Shown one piece after another: positions 25,591 through 35,045 of a stretch of DNA of 43,088 nucleotides. Within the stretch, counting starts at the first letter, position 1; each line of letters starts with the position of its first letter. Under the pieces are notes generated by a model, which saw only the letters and a list, made by a program, of their open reading frames with translations, did not search any database and had not been told where the DNA came from. The stretch is from Alphaproteobacteria bacterium (GTDB lineage: Bacteria; Pseudomonadota; Alphaproteobacteria; Puniceispirillales; Puniceispirillaceae). The DNA is taken from assembly GCA_011524805.1 (NCBI GenBank), contig WTJO01000113.1:2497-45584 (forward strand), read 5' to 3'. The translations under genes and the position numbers were made by a program.

Positions 25591-25603
25591 TGTTCTCAGA
25601 ACA
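25591..25603. promoter_or_regulatory. TGTTCT-C-AGAACA palindrome before metY
   Basis: Six-base arms surround a single C at 25591-25603, 22 bp before the metY ATG. It overlaps the longer GTTCTG-TTCT-CAGAAC inverted repeat (25587-25602). It may be an operator. It does not fit the alphaproteobacterial LexA direct repeat GTTC-N7-GTTC. Confidence 0.35.
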
Positions 25604-25635
25604 ATTCTGTACCAACCTGTCCTGTATGATGTTGG

Positions 25636-25659
25636 CAATATATCTCTGTCAATATATCT
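25636..25659. repeat. Tandem 10-bp direct repeat in the metY upstream region
   Basis: CAATATATCT occurs at 25636-25645 and 25650-25659 (period 14). On the minus strand the interval contains a perfect TTGACA (complement of 25648-25653), a likely -35 element for metY with only a weak -10 (TCATAC) 17 bases later. The repeats may therefore be regulator half-sites flanking the -35 box. Confidence 0.4.
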
Positions 25660-25684
25660 ATTGAATTTCTGTGGTATCTATCGC

Positions 25685-28600
25685 CTATGCGTTCTTTGTC
25701 TGCGCCTGCTTTGCAGGGGGTGTAAACTGGGTCATCAGCCTGTCCAGCGTTTCGTCTGCGCGCGCAAAACTTGCCTCTCTTACCGGGCCGAAGCCGCGAA
25801 TATCCTGTGCAATATCTGCTATCTGGACAGCCAGTTCGTAATTATTGTCATTCAGACCGGCACATAGCTCATTCAGGATATTCTGATAGCGATCGCGCCA
25901 GCGACGTTCGCGCTGTCGTTCGGCTGTATAGCCAAACAGATCAAACATACTGCCCCTGAGCCCTTTCATCTTTGCCAGCACACTCATCACCCCTGCCATC
26001 CAGCTGCCATATTCGCGTTTTAACGGCCTGCCTGTGCGCGGGTCTGTTTTTGAGAATATCGGCGGGGCAAGATGAAAGCGAAGTGAAATATCGCCGTCAA
26101 ACTGGTGCGTAAGCTGTTGTGTGAAGGTTCCATCTGTAAAAAGCCTGGCTACTTCATATTCATCTTTTATGGCCATCAGCTTATACAGCCCTTTTGCAGC
26201 GGCAATGGTAAGACGCTCAGCCTTATCATGATCACATCTCTGGACATTCTGCATGATAGCGCGATAGCTATCTGCATATTCTGTATCCTGATAGGCCACC
26301 AGCCTGTCAAATCTGTCATTGATTATCGCGTTGGCAGAAAGCGGCTGAGCCGGCATAACAGGCTGCTGTGTCTGCTGTGCCAGCCTGTCAGGGTCGGCAA
26401 CATATAGTCTGCCCCATCTGAAAGCCTGTAGGCTCTGTGCAACCGCCACATTATTCAGCTCAATCGCTTTTTCAATTGCCTCTGACCTGAGCGGTATCAG
26501 GCCTTTCTGGAACGCCACCCCCAGCATAATGAGGTTTGATGCAATTGCATCGCCTATCAGCCCCAGGGCAAGCTGGGTAGCATCACAGAAGCTCGCATTT
26601 CCGTCTTTAACACTATGCGACAATCTGGAGATAATCTGTTCTGCGGGAAATTGCTGATCAGGGTCGCGGGTAAATTCGCCTGTCGGCATCTGGTTCAGAT
26701 TGGCAATAATGTGGCCGTCCGGATTCATCAGCTTTAGCTGATATTGTTCAGCCCCGACCAGACTGTCACATCCCAGCATCAGATCAGCCCCGCCCGGACC
26801 AATCCGGATAGCGCTAATATCTTCAGCATTGGGGCCTATGCGGATATGGCTGGTAACTGCACCGCCCTTTTGTGCCAGCCCTGCCATATCGATAATGCCG
26901 CACCCTTTTTTGTCAATATGGGCGGCCATGCCAAGCAAGGCGCCAATCGTCACAACCCCTGTGCCCCCGACCCCTGTCAGCAGGATGCTATGCACCTTAT
27001 CTTCAGGAATTATCTGCTCTGGTTCGACAATTGCAATATCTGATGACAGTCCGACAGGTTCAGGCTTTGCCAATGTGCCACCCGAAACAGTCACAAAGCT
27101 TGGGCAGAAGCCATTCACACAGGAAAAATCCTTGTTACAGGCAGACTGGTCAATCTGGCGTTTGCGCCCAAGCGCTGTTTCAAGAGGCAAGATCGCAACA
27201 CAGTTGGACTGCACCCCGCAATCACCGCACCCTTCGCAGACTTCGGGATTGATGATAACGCGTTTATCAGGGTCTTCCATCAGCCCTCTTTTGCGGCGGC
27301 GGCGCTTTTCGGTAGCACAGGTCTGGTCGTAAATCAGCGCTGTTGTGCCAGCTATTTTTGCCAGTTCGGCCTGTACGCGCTGTAATTCCAGCCTGTGATG
27401 AAAAGTGGTTTCGGCAGGATAATCTGACCTGTTATGCCGGCTCAGATCATCTGTTACCAGTGCCAGACGCTCAATATTCGATGCAGACAGCAGATGGGCG
27501 ATTTGAGGCGGGGTCAGATCACCTTCATGAGTCTGACCGCCGGTCATTGCAACTGCATCATTATATAAAATCTTGTAGGTGATATTCACACCTGAGGCGA
27601 CAGCCGCTCGGATAGCCATCAGTCCTGAATGGTTAAAGGTGCCATCACCCATATTCTGGAAGACATGGTCTCTGCTGGAAAAACAGGCCTCGCCTATCCA
27701 GTTTGCACCCTCGCCACCCATATGGGTATTGCCTTCTACAGACCTGTCCATAAATTGCGCCATCCAGTGACAGCCAATCCCTGCATAGCCGCGTGCGCCG
27801 TCTGGCAGAACGGTCGAGCTATTATGCGGACACCCCGCACAGAAATAGGGTGTCCGTGCCAGCCCCACAGAAGCAAATTCACGGCACTGGGACGCACGCA
27901 AATGCTCTGCACGTGCAGATATATCTGTGGGTATCTTCTGGCCTGCCAGCAAATGATCAATCATGGCCAGCGCTACCTGCACCCCGTCAATTGAGCCTTC
28001 TTCAGGCAATAGCCGTTCGCCATCTGCATCCTTTTTGCCCAGAATAAGCGGACGGGCTGGCAGATTATACAGGATCGATTTAATCTGTTCTTCCATCAGT
28101 CCGCGCTTTTCCTCGACCACAAATAGCCGCTCAAGCGGGCGGGCAAAAGCAGTCAGGCCGGACGGCTCAACAGGCCAGCTCATCCCGACCTTATATAGCG
28201 CCAGCCCCATCTTGTCTGCCTGCGCACCAGAGATGCCCAGATCAGAAAGTGCCTGCAATACATCCATATAGGCCTTGCCAGTTGCCACAATACCGAATCT
28301 TGCTTTTTTGCCGCCTGAATAAATCACTCTGTCAATCTGGTTGGCACGCACATAGCCATGGGCGGCGGCTATCTTATGCTTGTGAAGACGTTCTTCCTGA
28401 CTATGGCGATGATCATTACGTCTGATATTGAGCCCGCCTTCGGGCAAATCGACATCATTTGGCAATTTTGATGAAAATTGTTCCAGACTTAACCGCGCAG
28501 AAGACGAGCTTTCAATATTGTCCTTCACACATTTAAGCCCAACCCACAGACCCGAATAGCGTGACATCGCCCAGCCATGCAGGCCAAATTGCACCATCTC

Positions 28601-29182
28601 TTCGAGATTAACAGGATTCAGCACAGGGATCATCACATCCATCATGGCATATTCTGACTGGTGACATACGGTCGAGCTTTCGCCTGTATGATCATCTCCC
28701 ATCAAGGCCAGCACCCCACCCTTGGGGTCGGTGCCTGCCAGATTGGCATGCCTGAAGACATCCCCTGTGCGGTCGACACCGGGGCCTTTGCCATACCAGA
28801 TAGCAAATACGCCATCATGGGTATTCTCGCCATGCAATGCCGCCTGCTGGGTGCCCCATACGGCGGTCGCGGCAAGATCTTCATTCAAAGCAGGGGTGAA
28901 AACAATCTGGCTATCTGTAAGCGGAGCTGATGCCTGTGCAAATTGCAAATCGATCCCGCCCAGAGGCGAGCCTCTATAGCCGGTGACATAACCTGCGCTA
29001 TTTATACCATGCTGGCGGTCAATTTCTGACTGCATCAGACACATTCTGACCAGTGCCTGTGTGCCATTTACAAACACAACATCTGTATCAAGATTATATT
29101 TGTCAGCAAGACTTACCGCATTCAGCCTGTCACCTGCCAGCCTGTCAGCTATCTCTTTCGAATTATCCTGCGAACCATCCAT
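25685..29182 (-). CDS. Indolepyruvate ferredoxin oxidoreductase, fused alpha/beta type
   Basis: A 1165-residue fusion. The order is an N-terminal pyruvate-oxidoreductase-type domain (GYRGSPLGGID at 69-79), a TPP-binding domain (CAGCPHNSS at about 448-456, GMGGEGANWIGE-like HMGG at 487-490, NMGDGTFNHSG at 510-520), an Fe-S segment (CEGCGDCGVQSNC at 649-661 and C682/C688/C693) and a gamma-type domain starting at LTGVGGTGVV (735-744), then a C-terminal region. It decarboxylates aryl- or branched 2-oxo acids to acyl-CoA with reduction of ferredoxin, as in aromatic amino acid breakdown. Length and order are those of the proteobacterial fused form. The start is divergent from the crotonase gene. 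Confidence 0.93.
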   Translation of the reverse strand: MDGSQDNSKEIADRLAGDRLNAVSLADKYNLDTDVVFVNGTQALVRMCLMQSEIDRQHGINSAGYVTGYRGSPLGGIDLQFAQASAPLTDSQIVFTPALNEDLAATAVWGTQQAALHGENTHDGVFAIWYGKGPGVDRTGDVFRHANLAGTDPKGGVLALMGDDHTGESSTVCHQSEYAMMDVMIPVLNPVNLEEMVQFGLHGWAMSRYSGLWVGLKCVKDNIESSSSARLSLEQFSSKLPNDVDLPEGGLNIRRNDHRHSQEERLHKHKIAAAHGYVRANQIDRVIYSGGKKARFGIVATGKAYMDVLQALSDLGISGAQADKMGLALYKVGMSWPVEPSGLTAFARPLERLFVVEEKRGLMEEQIKSILYNLPARPLILGKKDADGERLLPEEGSIDGVQVALAMIDHLLAGQKIPTDISARAEHLRASQCREFASVGLARTPYFCAGCPHNSSTVLPDGARGYAGIGCHWMAQFMDRSVEGNTHMGGEGANWIGEACFSSRDHVFQNMGDGTFNHSGLMAIRAAVASGVNITYKILYNDAVAMTGGQTHEGDLTPPQIAHLLSASNIERLALVTDDLSRHNRSDYPAETTFHHRLELQRVQAELAKIAGTTALIYDQTCATEKRRRRKRGLMEDPDKRVIINPEVCEGCGDCGVQSNCVAILPLETALGRKRQIDQSACNKDFSCVNGFCPSFVTVSGGTLAKPEPVGLSSDIAIVEPEQIIPEDKVHSILLTGVGGTGVVTIGALLGMAAHIDKKGCGIIDMAGLAQKGGAVTSHIRIGPNAEDISAIRIGPGGADLMLGCDSLVGAEQYQLKLMNPDGHIIANLNQMPTGEFTRDPDQQFPAEQIISRLSHSVKDGNASFCDATQLALGLIGDAIASNLIMLGVAFQKGLIPLRSEAIEKAIELNNVAVAQSLQAFRWGRLYVADPDRLAQQTQQPVMPAQPLSANAIINDRFDRLVAYQDTEYADSYRAIMQNVQRCDHDKAERLTIAAAKGLYKLMAIKDEYEVARLFTDGTFTQQLTHQFDGDISLRFHLAPPIFSKTDPRTGRPLKREYGSWMAGVMSVLAKMKGLRGSMFDLFGYTAERQRERRWRDRYQNILNELCAGLNDNNYELAVQIADIAQDIRGFGPVREASFARADETLDRLMTQFTPPAKQAQTKNA

Positions 29183-29400
29183 AAACCAGTCTCTATTCTG
29201 ATAACGCTATTATGCCTGCCTGTTATCGTCCAACTGTGGCACAAAATCCCCTGATACCAAAGCCCAAGCGGCCATATATGTCAAAGGCTAACTCTAGCAT
29301 GAAGCTGGTAAAGACAAAATAGTGACATTAACAGTAATTTACCGCATGATACAAAACCATAAGCGAAATTTCACCGAAGCCAGATGCCGGAGACCAGATA

Positions 29401-30189
29401 ATGGATGATATTGTGCTATGTGCCCATCATGGCGCTATTGCCGAAATAACATTGAACAGGCCGGATGCCGGCAATTCACTGTCTCTGGCCATGATTGAAC
29501 AGCTATCACATACACTCTCAGAACTTGAGGCAGACTCTCACACAAAAGTCATCATCATCTCATCAAAAGGCAAGATTTTCTGCGCAGGCCATGATCTCAA
29601 AGAGCTTACCGCTGCCAGAAGCCAGCCAGATAGAGGACAGGCATTTTTCAGCCAGACAATGCAGCAATGCGCACAGCTGATGCAACAAATCGTCAATCAT
29701 AAATTGCCTATCATTGCCTCTGTTCAGGGAATCGCCACCGCCGCCGGATGCCAGCTTGTAGCAAGTTGTGATCTGGCCGTTGCTGGCCGCGCGGCACAAT
29801 TTGCCACGCCGGGCGTGCATATTGGGCTATTCTGCTCAACGCCCATGGTTGCCCTGTCACGAAACATTGCGCCAAAACATGCGATGGAGATGCTGCTTAC
29901 AGGCGAAATGATCTCGGCTGAACAGGCGCAGATATGGGGGCTGGTAAATCACGCTGTTGAGGATATGGCGCTTGCAGATGAAGCAATGGCTATGGCGCAA
30001 AAGATAGCCAGCAAACCTGCCTCTACCGTGGCGATTGGCAAGACAGCCTTTTACCGACAGGCCGAATTATCCCTGCAGGATGCCTATGATTATGCCGCAC
30101 AGGTGATGGTTCATAATATGATGGAGCGGGACGCAGAAGAGGGCATTGCTGCCTTTATCGAAAAGCGCGACGCAAAATGGCATAGCTAG
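29401..30189 (+). CDS. ECHDC3-like enoyl-CoA hydratase/isomerase family protein
   Basis: A 262-residue crotonase-fold protein. The acyl-CoA binding loop FCAGHDLKEL (60-69) and the oxyanion segment IASVQGIATAAGCQL (105-119) are present, but both catalytic glutamates of true hydratases appear to be replaced, by Gln118 and Gly138 in my alignment. GLFCSTPMVALSR and the rest resemble mammalian ECHDC3 and its bacterial relatives, whose reaction is unclear. It may therefore not hydrate enoyl-CoA. GGAGA about 10 bases before ATG supports the start. The esterase gene follows 35 bp later and is probably co-transcribed. Confidence 0.88.
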   Translation: MDDIVLCAHHGAIAEITLNRPDAGNSLSLAMIEQLSHTLSELEADSHTKVIIISSKGKIFCAGHDLKELTAARSQPDRGQAFFSQTMQQCAQLMQQIVNHKLPIIASVQGIATAAGCQLVASCDLAVAGRAAQFATPGVHIGLFCSTPMVALSRNIAPKHAMEMLLTGEMISAEQAQIWGLVNHAVEDMALADEAMAMAQKIASKPASTVAIGKTAFYRQAELSLQDAYDYAAQVMVHNMMERDAEEGIAAFIEKRDAKWHS

Positions 30190-30224
30190 ACCAGAACCAG
30201 AGGCCACAGATTGAGACCGAAGAT

Positions 30225-31166
30225 ATGACAGATTATGGGCGTCTGCTTGATGACGAGATGAAGGCATTTATTGAGGCGGTTGCCTCAGCAACGCCGCATC
30301 TGCCAGAAGATGCCACAGCAGATGATTATCGTGATGCCTATCTTGAGATGTGCCGCTATTTTGCCTCAGATGTGCCGGAGGGGATGGTCATTTCCGATAG
30401 CGAGATAGCTGGCCGGCCTGTGCAACACTACCAGCCTGCCAGCACTGCCACAGACTGTCTGATAATCTATTTTCATGGCGGCGGCTTTGTGCTTGGCAAT
30501 CTGGAGAGCCACTGGTCAATCTGCGCTGATCTCAGCCATGCAGGCCAGCTTGAGGTGATGGCGGTAGATTATCGCCTGGCGCCCGAACACCGCCACCCTG
30601 CCCAGCATGAAGACTGTCTCGGCGTGACTCGTGCCCTGATAGACAAATACCCCGGCAGACAGTTTATTCTGGCTGGCGATAGCGCCGGTGCGTGGCTGGC
30701 GGCTATGGTAAGCCACAGCCTGAGAGGCGAGACAGAGGCGATTATTGGCCAGCTATTAATCTATCCGACCTTTTCAGGTAATCCGGATACAGGCAGCTAT
30801 ATCACCCACGCACATGCGCCGATGCTGAGCAGGGAAGATGTGATACGGTATGGCCATCTGCTATTTGGCGAAGATGCAGATGAAGACGAAATAACGGGGC
30901 CTCTTTATCAGACAGAATTTTCATCTCTGCCTGCAACCATCATTTTCAGTGCAGAATGTGATCCGCTTCATGATGACGGCCCTGCCTATTGTGACAGGCT
31001 GCTCGGCGCAGGCAATAAGGCTGTCTGCATATCTCAAAAAGGCATGGTACATGGCTATTTACGCGGACGGCATCAGGTTGCCAGCATTGCCGGCGCCTTT
31101 GCCGATATTTGCTTGGCCGCGCGCCAGCTTAGCCAGCAGATATGGCCATTTAAGCCGGAAAACTAG
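30225..31166 (+). CDS. HSL-family alpha/beta hydrolase (esterase/lipase)
   Basis: A 313-residue enzyme of the hormone-sensitive lipase family. HGGGF (84-88) forms the oxyanion hole, the nucleophile is Ser153 in GDSAGAW, the acid is Asp in FSAECDPLHDDG and the His is in KGMVHGYLRG. These enzymes hydrolyse short acyl esters. It has no signal peptide and is likely cytoplasmic. It follows the ECHDC3-like gene. Its TAG stop (31164-31166) overlaps the stop of the convergent exporter permease gene: both use the palindrome CTAG at 31163-31166. Confidence 0.9.
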   Translation: MTDYGRLLDDEMKAFIEAVASATPHLPEDATADDYRDAYLEMCRYFASDVPEGMVISDSEIAGRPVQHYQPASTATDCLIIYFHGGGFVLGNLESHWSICADLSHAGQLEVMAVDYRLAPEHRHPAQHEDCLGVTRALIDKYPGRQFILAGDSAGAWLAAMVSHSLRGETEAIIGQLLIYPTFSGNPDTGSYITHAHAPMLSREDVIRYGHLLFGEDADEDEITGPLYQTEFSSLPATIIFSAECDPLHDDGPAYCDRLLGAGNKAVCISQKGMVHGYLRGRHQVASIAGAFADICLAARQLSQQIWPFKPEN

Positions 31167-31924
31167 CTTCGTAATTTATAGCCAGTTTTGAAAATCCAGC
31201 CAATAATCATCACACAGATAATGCTGAACAGACCAATGGCCAGAAGCGAGTAATGCACCGCCACATCGGCCGTATCGAAAAATGCCCAGCGAAAACCGGA
31301 GACAAGATACACAACCGGATTAAACAGCGTTACTGTCTGCCAGAAAGGTGGCAACATCGAAATCGAATAGAAACTGCCTCCTAAAAAGACCAGTGGCGTA
31401 ATAATCAGTGACGGCACCAGATTAAGCTGCTCAAAATTGCGTGCCCAGATACCGATGATAAATCCAAGCAGGCTGAACGAAATACAGGTAAGCAGAAGAA
31501 ATGCCATCATCCAGACAGGATGGGCAATTGATACATCAACAAACAAGGTCGCTGTTGCCAGAATAATCAGTCCGATCATCAACGATTTTGTGGCTGCCGC
31601 CCCGACATAGCCAATTACAATTTCCAGATAGGATACAGGCGCAGATAGCGGCTCATATATGGTGCCGATAAATTTCGGGAAATAGATTCCAAAAGATGCA
31701 TTGCTGGTGGATTGCAGCAATACAGTCAGCATAATCAGACCTGGCACAATGAATGAGCCATATTCGACATTGTCAATGGTCTGCATGCGCGAGCCAATAG
31801 CTGTGCCAAACACCACAAAATACAGCACTGTCGACAGCACAGGGGCAATTAGGGACTGGACAAGCGTTCTGAACGTCCTGCTCATCTCGAACACATAAAT
31901 CGCGCGGATAGCATATAGGTTCAT
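31163..31924 (-). CDS. yadH: ABC-2 type transporter permease (YadH-like)
   Basis: A 253-residue membrane protein with about six hydrophobic segments and the ABC-2 pattern: a cytosolic N-terminal helix, then VEYGSFIVPGLIMLTVLLQS and FLGGSFYSISMLPPFWQTVTLFNPVVYLV near the end. With the upstream ATPase it forms a YadGH-type exporter; the substrate is unknown. ATG at 31924 shares its A with the TGA stop of the ATPase gene (TGATG), indicating translational coupling; the in-frame TTG at 31927 is a less likely start. Confidence 0.9.
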   Translation of the reverse strand: MNLYAIRAIYVFEMSRTFRTLVQSLIAPVLSTVLYFVVFGTAIGSRMQTIDNVEYGSFIVPGLIMLTVLLQSTSNASFGIYFPKFIGTIYEPLSAPVSYLEIVIGYVGAAATKSLMIGLIILATATLFVDVSIAHPVWMMAFLLLTCISFSLLGFIIGIWARNFEQLNLVPSLIITPLVFLGGSFYSISMLPPFWQTVTLFNPVVYLVSGFRWAFFDTADVAVHYSLLAIGLFSIICVMIIGWIFKTGYKLRS

Positions 31925-32874
31925 CAATTCTCTGCCTTTACAAGTGAGACAAAAATATCTTCAAGCGAACTTTGCGAGGTTTCGACATCTTTGAAAGTTA
32001 TACCCGCAGATGATAGCGCGGTTAGCAAAGAGGTTATGCCTGTTCTGTCTGCATTAATATCATATCTATAGTTCAGGCTTAACCCGTCCTCTGACAGGCC
32101 GACATTAAAAGAAGATAGCTCAGATGGTATTTTGTGAAGCGCGCTTTGCAGATAAATTTTCATCTGCTTTTCGCCCATCTGTTTCATCAGCTTATCTGTT
32201 TCTTCTACCAGCAAAATCGTGCCTGCTGAAATTACCGCCACCCTGTCGGCAATTGCCTCTGCTTCTTCAATATAATGAGTGGTAAGCACGATGGTAACGC
32301 CATCCTGTTTCAGCTCTTCTACCACCTGCCACATATCTTTGCGCAACTCGACATCTACCCCGGCAGTCGGCTCGTCAAGAAACAGGATTTTCGGCTCATG
32401 GCTAAGCGCCTTTGCGATTAGCACACGCCGTTTCATGCCCCCTGATAATTCTTTTATCTGATTATCACGCTTATCCCAGAGCGAGAGTTTGCGCAAAATA
32501 CTCTCAATAATCTGGGGGTTCGGGGGATAGCCAAAAAGCCCGCGTGAAAAGCTGACCGTATTGATGACTGTCTCAAACGGTTCAAGCGCAACCTCCTGTG
32601 GCACCAGCCCGACAAGCCGGCGCGATTCACGATAATCATCAACAATATCATATCCGCCAACCCGCACCGTGCCAGTGCTTACAGATACCAGCCCGCAAAT
32701 CGTCGAAATCAATGTTGTCTTGCCAGCCCCGTTCGGTCCCAATAGCGCGATGATTTCACCTGTATCAATATCAAGTGATAAGTCTTTCAGCGCTTCAAAT
32801 CCGCCATCATAAATTTTTGACAGGCCAGATACCGAAATAATTGGGCTCATTATCTTTAATTTCTTTCTGGCCAT
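31924..32874 (-). CDS. yadG: ABC transporter ATP-binding protein (YadG-like)
   Basis: A 316-residue ATPase: Walker A GPNGAGKTT, signature LSGGMKRRV, Walker B ILFLDEPTAGVD and switch His in TTHYIEEAEAI. The C-terminal extension ending SLEDIFVSLVKAEN is that of YadG. It pairs with the ABC-2 permease. The gene begins 16 bp after the pgi stop, so the exporter is carried at the end of the Entner-Doudoroff transcript. ATG at 32874 is used; a second ATG at 32850 (MSPIIS) begins nearer the conserved part. Confidence 0.93.
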   Translation of the reverse strand: MARKKLKIMSPIISVSGLSKIYDGGFEALKDLSLDIDTGEIIALLGPNGAGKTTLISTICGLVSVSTGTVRVGGYDIVDDYRESRRLVGLVPQEVALEPFETVINTVSFSRGLFGYPPNPQIIESILRKLSLWDKRDNQIKELSGGMKRRVLIAKALSHEPKILFLDEPTAGVDVELRKDMWQVVEELKQDGVTIVLTTHYIEEAEAIADRVAVISAGTILLVEETDKLMKQMGEKQMKIYLQSALHKIPSELSSFNVGLSEDGLSLNYRYDINADRTGITSLLTALSSAGITFKDVETSQSSLEDIFVSLVKAEN

Positions 32875-32889
32875 ATTCAGCCACAGGAT

Positions 32890-34398
32890 TTAGTCAAGCG
32901 TCTGCATGAATGACTGTGCCGCCTTACTGAAATGAGATAGCCCTGTGCCTTCGTCAAGCGCGCGTGCCATCTTTTTTCCTAGCTCGACACCAAATTGATC
33001 AAAGCTGTTAATCCCCCAGATAAACCCTGACACGATCGTGATATGCTCGTACAGGGCAAGCAGGCGACCAATCGCAAATGGCGTTGATCTGTCCCATGAT
33101 ACCAGAATTGACGGCCTGTTACCTGCAAAATGCTGATGCGGATTATCTGGATTTTTCTGTCCCAACGCCAGTGCTTCTGCCTGTGCTATCGCATTTATGA
33201 CCAGCTGGCGATGGGCGTCTTTTGAGAGCGCGTCTTCCCCGCGAAGATACGGGGTGCGAGATACCAGAATATCTATCGGGTGGATTTCAGCACCCTGATG
33301 CAGCCATTGAAAAAAACTATGCTGTGCATTGGTGCCCGGCTCGCCCCAGATAAGTGGTGCGGCAGGATGCGATAGGGTCTGGCCATTCATATCAACTGAC
33401 TTGCCATTTGATTCCATCTCAAGCTGTTGTGCCCATGCCGCAAATCTGGCAAGCCGCTGGTCATAGGCCATCAGACCATAGCTGACACGCCCCATAAACT
33501 GGCGATGCCAGATACGTAATAGCCCCATAATGACAGGCAGATTTTGATCAAACGGTGCTGTACGGAAATGACAATCCATATCATATGCCCCTGCCAGCAC
33601 TTCGGCAAAGCGCGCACTACCACACCCAATCATCACAGCCAGCCCGACAGCAGACCATACAGAATAGCGTCCGCCTACCCCGTCTTCAAAGCTGAATATG
33701 CGGTCTTTATCTATGCCCCATCTGTTGGCCATATCAGGCGCGGCCGTCACCGCAACCATGGCCTCGTCAGAACGCATACCATGACGTTCCAGCCAGGATG
33801 TTGCCAGCGTTGCATTGGCGAGTGTTTCCTGTGTGGTAAAGGTTTTGGAGGTGACAATAAATAGCGTCTGCTCTGGTGTGCAACTGGCCAGTACATCATG
33901 AATATGGGCAGGATCAACATTGCCAACAAAATGCAGGCGCGGGCCATCACAGGCAGGGCCAAGAGCCTGAGCCAGCATTGCAGGGCCTAGATCAGACCCG
34001 CCAATCCCGATATTGACAACATCTGTTATCTGTCCTGCATTGCGCAGCTGTTCGGCAAATTCGGCAAGCTGTTTCCAGCCCTCACTCTTGTGCCTGTCAG
34101 GATGGCGTAAGCCCATATGCACTACAGGCCTGTCTTCTGTGCGGTTAATATGTGTGCCGTCAAAAAGCTGTGTGATATTTTCGGCCAGATTGCGCGCCTC
34201 AGCCAGCGCACATAGCATATCAAGACTGTCTGTGCGTATTGGCTGTCTGGTGATATCTACCCATAAATCATCCTGTTTCAGCACCAGCGCATCTCGCCCT
34301 TCGGCATGCATTAATGAGGCCAGATCGGTTGCGGCCATCTGCTGTGCTTCAGCTTCCAGCCGGTCATTTAGCTGTTGTAACTCTGTCTGGCTAGCCAT
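32890..34398 (-). CDS. pgi: Glucose-6-phosphate isomerase
   Basis: A 502-residue isomerase interconverting glucose-6-phosphate and fructose-6-phosphate. Recognisable parts are NIGIGGSDLGPAMLAQAL, VTSKTFTTQET, EMESNGKSVDMNGQ (catalytic Glu region) and GTNAQHSFFQWLHQG (catalytic His), with the Lys motif near SFDQFGVELGKKMA. It is about 50 residues shorter than the E. coli enzyme, mostly at the N-terminus. The gene is 20 bp downstream of eda, within the zwf-edd-eda-pgi run. Placed there, it feeds fructose-6-phosphate back into the Entner-Doudoroff route. The ribosome site is weak. Confidence 0.95.
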   Translation of the reverse strand: MASQTELQQLNDRLEAEAQQMAATDLASLMHAEGRDALVLKQDDLWVDITRQPIRTDSLDMLCALAEARNLAENITQLFDGTHINRTEDRPVVHMGLRHPDRHKSEGWKQLAEFAEQLRNAGQITDVVNIGIGGSDLGPAMLAQALGPACDGPRLHFVGNVDPAHIHDVLASCTPEQTLFIVTSKTFTTQETLANATLATSWLERHGMRSDEAMVAVTAAPDMANRWGIDKDRIFSFEDGVGGRYSVWSAVGLAVMIGCGSARFAEVLAGAYDMDCHFRTAPFDQNLPVIMGLLRIWHRQFMGRVSYGLMAYDQRLARFAAWAQQLEMESNGKSVDMNGQTLSHPAAPLIWGEPGTNAQHSFFQWLHQGAEIHPIDILVSRTPYLRGEDALSKDAHRQLVINAIAQAEALALGQKNPDNPHQHFAGNRPSILVSWDRSTPFAIGRLLALYEHITIVSGFIWGINSFDQFGVELGKKMARALDEGTGLSHFSKAAQSFMQTLD

Positions 34399-34418
34399 GA
34401 TGCATGCTCATTTTTGAT

Positions 34419-35045
34419 TCAGTCCGATCTACGCAGATTGCTTGCCGCCTGCGCCCGTTTTGTGATCTCGGCAAACGCGTGTGATGTGATCAGGTCAGCA
34501 GGCGCCAGCCACGAGCCGCCAACACACACAATATGCGGCAGGCTCAGCCATTCAGCTGCATTTTGCTGGTTAATCCCGCCTGTCGGGCAGAAGCGAAGAT
34601 GCGGCATCGGGCTATGAACAGATTTCAGAAAATCGATACCGCCAGCCGCAGAGGCAGGAAAAAATTTCATCTGATGATAGCCTTTCTCGGCAAGTGCCAT
34701 CATCTCGGACAGGGTTTGTGCGCCATATAGCATCGGCAGACCAGACTTGTTACAGCCATCTATCAGCGCCTCTGTAGAGCCGGGGCTGACGCCAAAGACT
34801 CCGCCTGCATCTTTGACCTGTTGTGCCTGTTCTGCTGAGGTGATTGTGCCTGCCCCTACCAGCATATCGGGACAGCCAGATGCAATCTGTTCTATCGCCG
34901 CAAGAGCTGAGGGGGTACGCAAGGTAATTTCGGCAGTGCGAATACCGCCTGCCAGCAATGCCTCTGCCAGTGGCACGGCATCATCTGCATGTTCAATAAT
35001 TATTACAGGCATCACAGGCCCTGCAGCCAGAATATCTGGAATCAT
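34419..35045 (-). CDS. eda: KDPG aldolase
   Basis: A 208-residue class I aldolase cleaving 2-keto-3-deoxy-6-phosphogluconate to pyruvate and glyceraldehyde-3-phosphate. The catalytic Glu is E39 (AEITLRTP) and the Schiff-base lysine K127 (MKFFPAS); GAGTI, GVSPG and RFCPTGGI are conserved. The segment MLYGAQTLSEM replaces the more usual PGxxTPSE pattern, a mild variation. ATG overlaps the edd stop (ATGA at 35042-35045), and AGAGAGGGTAAG inside edd supplies the ribosome site, so translation is coupled. Confidence 0.95.
   Translation of the reverse strand: MIPDILAAGPVMPVIIIEHADDAVPLAEALLAGGIRTAEITLRTPSALAAIEQIASGCPDMLVGAGTITSAEQAQQVKDAGGVFGVSPGSTEALIDGCNKSGLPMLYGAQTLSEMMALAEKGYHQMKFFPASAAGGIDFLKSVHSPMPHLRFCPTGGINQQNAAEWLSLPHIVCVGGSWLAPADLITSHAFAEITKRAQAASNLRRSD

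Noticed and set aside
25587..25603. LexA/SOS box before metY.
   Set aside because: The alphaproteobacterial LexA site is GTTC-N7-GTTC; here the GTTC copies are only one base apart and the second element is an inverted GAAC.
29200..29227. GATAAC/GTTATC inverted repeat in the spacer between the indolepyruvate oxidoreductase and crotonase genes.
   Set aside because: Only 6-bp arms, 16 bp apart, which is within chance for an AT-rich 218-bp spacer.
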